Assembly: GCA_027030565.1 (NCBI GenBank)
Contig: JALVEU010000237.1
Location: 1 to 9,444, forward strand
Reading direction: 5' to 3'
Origin: Gammaproteobacteria bacterium
GTDB lineage: Bacteria; Pseudomonadota; Gammaproteobacteria; JAJDOJ01
DNA length: 9,444 nucleotides
Part shown: positions 6,136 to 9,444 of the stretch, in pieces
Layout of the letters: each line of letters opens with the position of its first letter
Numbering within the stretch: position 1 is the stretch's first letter
Notes under the pieces: generated by a model
Told to the model about the DNA's origin: nothing
What the model saw: only the letters and a program-made list of their open reading frames with translations
The model's database searches: none
Made by a program: the position numbers and the translations under genes

Positions 6136-6918
6136 ATGGCCATGCAGGTCTCGCTCTACGAGCTCTCACAGTGGCTGGGGGGGTTCCTGTGGCCGCTGCT
6201 GCGCATCGGGGCGGTACTGGCCGTGGGGCCGGTGTTCGGGGCGCGCTCGGTGCCGGTGCGCGTGCGCGTGGTGCTGGCGCTGGCACTCACCCTGCTGGTG
6301 GTCTCGATGCGGGGGCCCCAGGCGCTGCCCGACCCGCTGAGCATACCGGGCGTGCTGGCCATCGCGCGTGAGCTGGTCATCGGTGCGGCCATCGGCCTGT
6401 CCCTGCAGCTGGTGTTCGCCGCGGTGGTGGTGGGTGGCCAGATGGTCGCCACCAGTATGGGCCTCGGCTTCGCGTCCATCGTCGACCCGCAGAACGGTGT
6501 GCAGGTGCCGGTGCTCAGCCAGTTCTACCTGCTCACGGCCACGCTGGTGTTCCTGGCACTCGATGGCCACCTCGTGCTCATCGATCTGCTCGTGCGGAGT
6601 TTCGAGGTGCTGCCGCCCGGCGGGCCCGGGCCGGGTGCCGCGGACTTCTGGGCAGTGGCCGCCTGGGGCAGCCATCTGTTCGCCGGCGGCGTGGTGATCG
6701 CGCTCCCCGTGGTGGCTGCGGCCTTGCTCACCAACCTGGCCTTCGGTGTGGTCACCCGGGCCGCACCACAGCTCAATATCTTCGCCGTGGGCTTTCCGGT
6801 GACGCTCATGGTGGGTTTCCTGGCCATGCTCGCCACGCTGCCCCACATCCTGCCCAGACTCGGGGCCCTGACGCTGTCGGCCACCGACCTGGTCCGTGAG
6901 CTGCTCTCGGGAGGCTAG
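6136..6918 (+). CDS. fliR: Flagellar export gate protein FliR
   Basis: FliR is the single-copy subunit that completes the FliP/FliQ export pore and contacts FlhB. The 260-residue product is highly hydrophobic with about six membrane segments. Conserved points include the N-terminal RIGAVLAVGPVFGARSVPVRVR, the central GGQMVATSMGLGFASIVDPQ near 100-119, VFLALDGHL near 138-145, and RAAPQLNIFAVGFPVTLMVG near 208-227. The ATG at 6136 abuts the fliQ stop; a second in-frame ATG at 6142 would remove only two residues. There is little Shine-Dalgarno sequence before it, so expression likely depends on ribosomes leaving fliQ. It ends three bases before the flhB GTG. No internal stop or frameshift is seen. 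Confidence 0.95.
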   Translation: MAMQVSLYELSQWLGGFLWPLLRIGAVLAVGPVFGARSVPVRVRVVLALALTLLVVSMRGPQALPDPLSIPGVLAIARELVIGAAIGLSLQLVFAAVVVGGQMVATSMGLGFASIVDPQNGVQVPVLSQFYLLTATLVFLALDGHLVLIDLLVRSFEVLPPGGPGPGAADFWAVAAWGSHLFAGGVVIALPVVAAALLTNLAFGVVTRAAPQLNIFAVGFPVTLMVGFLAMLATLPHILPRLGALTLSATDLVRELLSGG

Positions 6919-6921
6919 CGG

Positions 6922-8082
6922 GTGGCCGAGGCTCAGGGACAGGAGCGCACCGAACGCGCGACGCCGAAACGACTGCGCGAGGCGCGGGAGAAGGGTCAGG
7001 TTCCCCGTTCGCGCGAACTGGCCACCGTGAGCATCCTGCTGGTGGCGGCGGGGACGTTCTTCCTGTTCGGCGACCGCATGGGGAACATCCTGGCCGAGGT
7101 CATGCGCGAGGGGCTGGCACTGGAGCCGGGCCGGCTGCGTGACCCCCATGCCATCGTCCAAGCCATGGCCGCCGACACCTGGGCCGCCTTGCAGCTGCTC
7201 GCCCCCCTGTTGGTGCTGCTGGGGCTGGCCGCCGTGCTGGCACCGTTGGCCCTGGGCGGCTGGGTGTTCAGCGCGCAGGCCCTGCTCCCCAAGTGGGAAA
7301 AGATCAGCCCCGCCAAGGGGCTGAAGAGGCTGTTCTCCCTACGCGGACTGGTGGAGCTGGGCAAGGCCCTGGCCAAGGTTGCGGTGGTGGGTGGGGTCGC
7401 CGTCCTGTTGCTGCACCGGTGGAGCGGGGATGTGGGCGGGCTGGCCCGTGAGGCCTTGGAACCGCAACTCGCCCACGTCTTCCACCGGTTGCGCGAGGCC
7501 TTCCTGATCCTGGGCGCCTCCACGCTGATCGTCGCCGTGGTGGACGTGCCGTATCAGCTCTGGCAGCACGCCCGCCAGTTGCGCATGACCCGCCAGGAGG
7601 TCAAGGACGAGCTCAAGGACACCGAGGGCAGGCCGGAGGTGCGCTCCCGTCTGCGCAGCATGCAGCGCGAAATGGCCCAGCGGCGCATGATGGATGCCGT
7701 GCCGACGGCCGACGTGGTGGTCACCAACCCCACGCACTACGCCGTGGCCCTGTCCTACGATCCGCTGCGCGCCAACGCCCCACGCGTGGTGGCCAAGGGC
7801 GTGGACCATATGGCCCTGCAGATCCGGGAAGTGGCGCGCCGCCACGAGGTGCCCATCGTAGAGGCCCCGCCGTTGGCCCGGGCGCTCTACGCGAGCACGC
7901 GCCTGGAGGAGGAGATCCCCGCAGCCCTGTATGTGAGCGTGGCCCATCTGCTGGCCTATCTCTATCAGCTCAAGGCCGCCCGGCGCACGGGCGGCCCCGA
8001 GCCCGAGCCCCCGCGTGACTTCGACATTCCCGAGGCATTCCGGGTCGAGCCCGGGAATGCCGACGACCCAGGAGCCCAGTAA
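6922..8082 (+). CDS. flhB: Flagellar export substrate-specificity switch FlhB
   Basis: FlhB is the inner-membrane export component whose cytoplasmic domain autocleaves and, on contact with FliK, switches export from hook to filament proteins. The 386-residue product opens with the family signature QERTERATPKRLREAREKGQ (6-25). The hydrophobic part (about 33-212) has four membrane segments. Then come the VKDELKDTEGRPEVRSR linker and the cytoplasmic autoprotease domain. The cleavage motif NPTH is intact at residues 269-272, the same numbering as the Salmonella protein, so Asn269-Pro270 is the expected cut. The GTG start is supported by GGGAGG (6909-6914) inside the fliR end, seven bases upstream. 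The Pro/Asp/Glu-rich last 30 residues are variable in the family. flhA starts two bases after the TAA. Confidence 0.96.
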   Translation: MAEAQGQERTERATPKRLREAREKGQVPRSRELATVSILLVAAGTFFLFGDRMGNILAEVMREGLALEPGRLRDPHAIVQAMAADTWAALQLLAPLLVLLGLAAVLAPLALGGWVFSAQALLPKWEKISPAKGLKRLFSLRGLVELGKALAKVAVVGGVAVLLLHRWSGDVGGLAREALEPQLAHVFHRLREAFLILGASTLIVAVVDVPYQLWQHARQLRMTRQEVKDELKDTEGRPEVRSRLRSMQREMAQRRMMDAVPTADVVVTNPTHYAVALSYDPLRANAPRVVAKGVDHMALQIREVARRHEVPIVEAPPLARALYASTRLEEEIPAALYVSVAHLLAYLYQLKAARRTGGPEPEPPRDFDIPEAFRVEPGNADDPGAQ

Positions 8083-8084
8083 CG

Positions 8085-9444
8085 ATGCAAGCAGCTGCAG
8101 TGATGACGCAAGCCAAGGGACTGATGCGCAGCGGCCTTGGCGTGCCCCTGATGCTGATCCTGATGCTGGGGATGATGGTGGTCCCGCTGCCGCCCTTCGC
8201 GCTGGACTTTCTGTTCACGTTCAACATCTCGCTCTCGCTCATCATCCTGCTGGTGACGGTCTACGCGCTGCGGCCGCTGGATTTCGCCGTGTTTCCCTCG
8301 GTGCTGCTGCTGGCGACTCTGCTGCGCCTGGCGCTCAACCTGGCCTCCACCCGGGTGGTGCTCCTCTATGGGCATGAGGGCACCGACGCGGCCGGCCGCG
8401 TGATCCAGGCCTTCGGCGAGTTCGTGGTCGGCGGCAGTTACGTGGTGGGATTCGTGGTGTTCATCATCTTCGTGATCATCAACTTCGTGGTGGTCACCAA
8501 GGGTGCCGGCCGGGTCTCCGAGGTCAATGCACGATTCACCCTGGATGCCATGCCCGGCAAGCAGATGGCCATCGACGCCGATCTCAACGCCGGCATCATC
8601 TCCCAGGAGGAGGCCCGCGCCCGCCGTGAGGAGGTGGAACGCGAGGCCGACTTCTACGGGGCCATGGACGGTGCGAGCAAGTTCGTGCGCGGCGACGCGG
8701 TGGCCGGCATCCTGATCCTCGTGATCAACGTGCTGGGCGGGCTGGCCGTGGGCGTGATGCAGCACGGCATGCCATTTTCCGAGGCGGTGCGCAACTACAC
8801 CCTGCTCACCATCGGTGACGGCCTGGTGGCACAGATTCCGTCGCTGATGCTCTCCACCGCCGCGGCGATCATCGTCACCCGGGTCTCCAGCGCCCAGGAC
8901 ATGGCCGGCCAGGTGCTCGCCCAGCTGTTTTCCTCCCCGCGCGTGCTGGCGGTCACCGGTGGCGTGCTGGGGTTGTTGGGCCTGATTCCCGGCATGCCGA
9001 ACTTCGTGTTTCTCACCCTGGGAGTGCTCTCGGGGGCGGGCGCCTACTACATGAGCCTGCGCCGGCGGCGGCAGGAGCAACAGGCCGAGACCTTGCCGGT
9101 GCCGCCGGAGGAGACGCCGCCGGAACAGCGGGAGCTCACCTGGGACGATGTTCAGCCGGTGGACACCATCGGCTTGGAAGTGGGTTATCGCCTGATCCCG
9201 TTGGTGGACCGCAAGCAAGGCGGTCAGCTCATGGGGCGCATCAAGGGCGTGCGTCGGAAACTCACCCAGGACCTGGGGTTTCTGATCCCCCCGGTGCACA
9301 TTCGTGACGACCTGGAGTTGGCCCCGACCGCATACCGGATCGCTTTGCACGGCGTTCCCGTGGGGCAGGGCGAGGTCCATCCGGACCGGGAGTTGGCCAT
9401 CAATCCGGGGCAGGTCTTCGGAACGGTCCAAGGCATTCCCGGCC
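8085..9444 (+). CDS. flhA: Flagellar export protein FlhA, N-terminal part
   Basis: FlhA is the large inner-membrane export protein that uses the proton motive force and forms the nonameric docking ring for substrates and chaperones. The 453 codons seen run open to the right edge without a stop; the full protein is usually about 690-700 aa, so roughly the last third lies outside. About eight membrane segments lie in residues 20-325. The most conserved stretches are LRLALNLASTRVVLLYGHEG (80-99), NFVVVTKGAGRVSEVNARFT (133-152) and the FHIPEP-family loop LDAMPGKQMAIDADLNAG (153-170). EADFYGAMDGASKFVRGDA (187-205) and YTLLTIGDGLVAQIPSL (238-254) follow. The cytoplasmic domain begins near 355. The ATG at 8085 is two bases after flhB; AGGAG lies ten bases upstream, a little far. 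An ATG at 8103 is a possible alternative start. Confidence 0.96.
   Translation, partial: MQAAAVMTQAKGLMRSGLGVPLMLILMLGMMVVPLPPFALDFLFTFNISLSLIILLVTVYALRPLDFAVFPSVLLLATLLRLALNLASTRVVLLYGHEGTDAAGRVIQAFGEFVVGGSYVVGFVVFIIFVIINFVVVTKGAGRVSEVNARFTLDAMPGKQMAIDADLNAGIISQEEARARREEVEREADFYGAMDGASKFVRGDAVAGILILVINVLGGLAVGVMQHGMPFSEAVRNYTLLTIGDGLVAQIPSLMLSTAAAIIVTRVSSAQDMAGQVLAQLFSSPRVLAVTGGVLGLLGLIPGMPNFVFLTLGVLSGAGAYYMSLRRRRQEQQAETLPVPPEETPPEQRELTWDDVQPVDTIGLEVGYRLIPLVDRKQGGQLMGRIKGVRRKLTQDLGFLIPPVHIRDDLELAPTAYRIALHGVPVGQGEVHPDRELAINPGQVFGTVQGIPG

Noticed and set aside
6280..6296. CTGGCAC with a correctly spaced CTGCT, resembling a sigma-54 promoter, inside fliR.
   Set aside because: It falls within codons for a Leu/Ala-rich membrane helix (LALALTLLVV), where such bases are expected by chance, and no gene starts nearby. 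It shows that one-mismatch sites can arise by chance in this DNA.
7965..9431. A 488-codon open frame on the minus strand opposite flhB/flhA.
   Set aside because: It mirrors the flhA coding frame. The His/Gln/Asp-rich, repetitive composition is typical of an antisense shadow in high-GC DNA.

Overview
The window is a continuous, same-strand (+) run of flagellar genes in the order fliI (3' end), fliJ, fliK, fliL, fliM, fliN, fliO, fliP, fliQ, fliR, flhB, flhA (5' part). It is very GC-rich with strong G/C third-position bias. The gene order (fliHIJ-KLMNOPQR-flhB-flhA), the close match of the proteins to proteobacterial flagellar families and a textbook sigma-54 promoter upstream of fliL point to a polarly flagellated, high-GC gammaproteobacterium, perhaps of the Ectothiorhodospiraceae/Chromatiales type. 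That taxonomic placement is inference from composition and synteny, not from a marker gene.

Layout. 1-126: C-terminal tail of the export ATPase FliI. 161-610: FliJ, its coiled-coil stalk/chaperone-escort protein. 611-704: a 94-base gap holding a candidate sigma-54 promoter and a good ribosome binding site for fliK. 705-2444: fliK, encoding an unusually long (579 aa), Pro/Ala/Gly-rich hook-length ruler with a conserved C-terminal substrate-switch domain. 2445-2635: a 191-base gap with two small GC hairpins, then an abrupt AT-rich stretch, then a consensus -24/-12 sigma-54 promoter immediately before fliL. 2636-9444: fliLMNOPQR-flhBA, almost without gaps, with stop/start overlaps or spacings of a few bases, so very probably one transcript. 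flhA runs off the right edge and has no stop in the window.

How the genes work together. FliI and FliJ belong to the soluble ATPase complex. FliP, FliQ and FliR form the export gate, with FliO helping assemble it. FlhB and FlhA are the substrate-specificity switch and the export motor/docking platform. FliK measures the hook and then acts on FlhB to switch export from rod/hook to filament subunits; FlhB here carries the intact NPTH autocleavage motif, with Asn at residue 269. FliM and FliN form the C-ring that responds to CheY-P, and FliL is the stator-associated basal-body protein.

I do not see a previously undescribed system here. All large open frames are accounted for by known flagellar genes. 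The points worth a second look are regulatory (two sigma-54 sites, a possible FleQ-type site, differing ribosome-binding strength along the operon) and the size of FliK. No RNA genes, mobile elements, CRISPR arrays or convincing rho-independent terminators were found.
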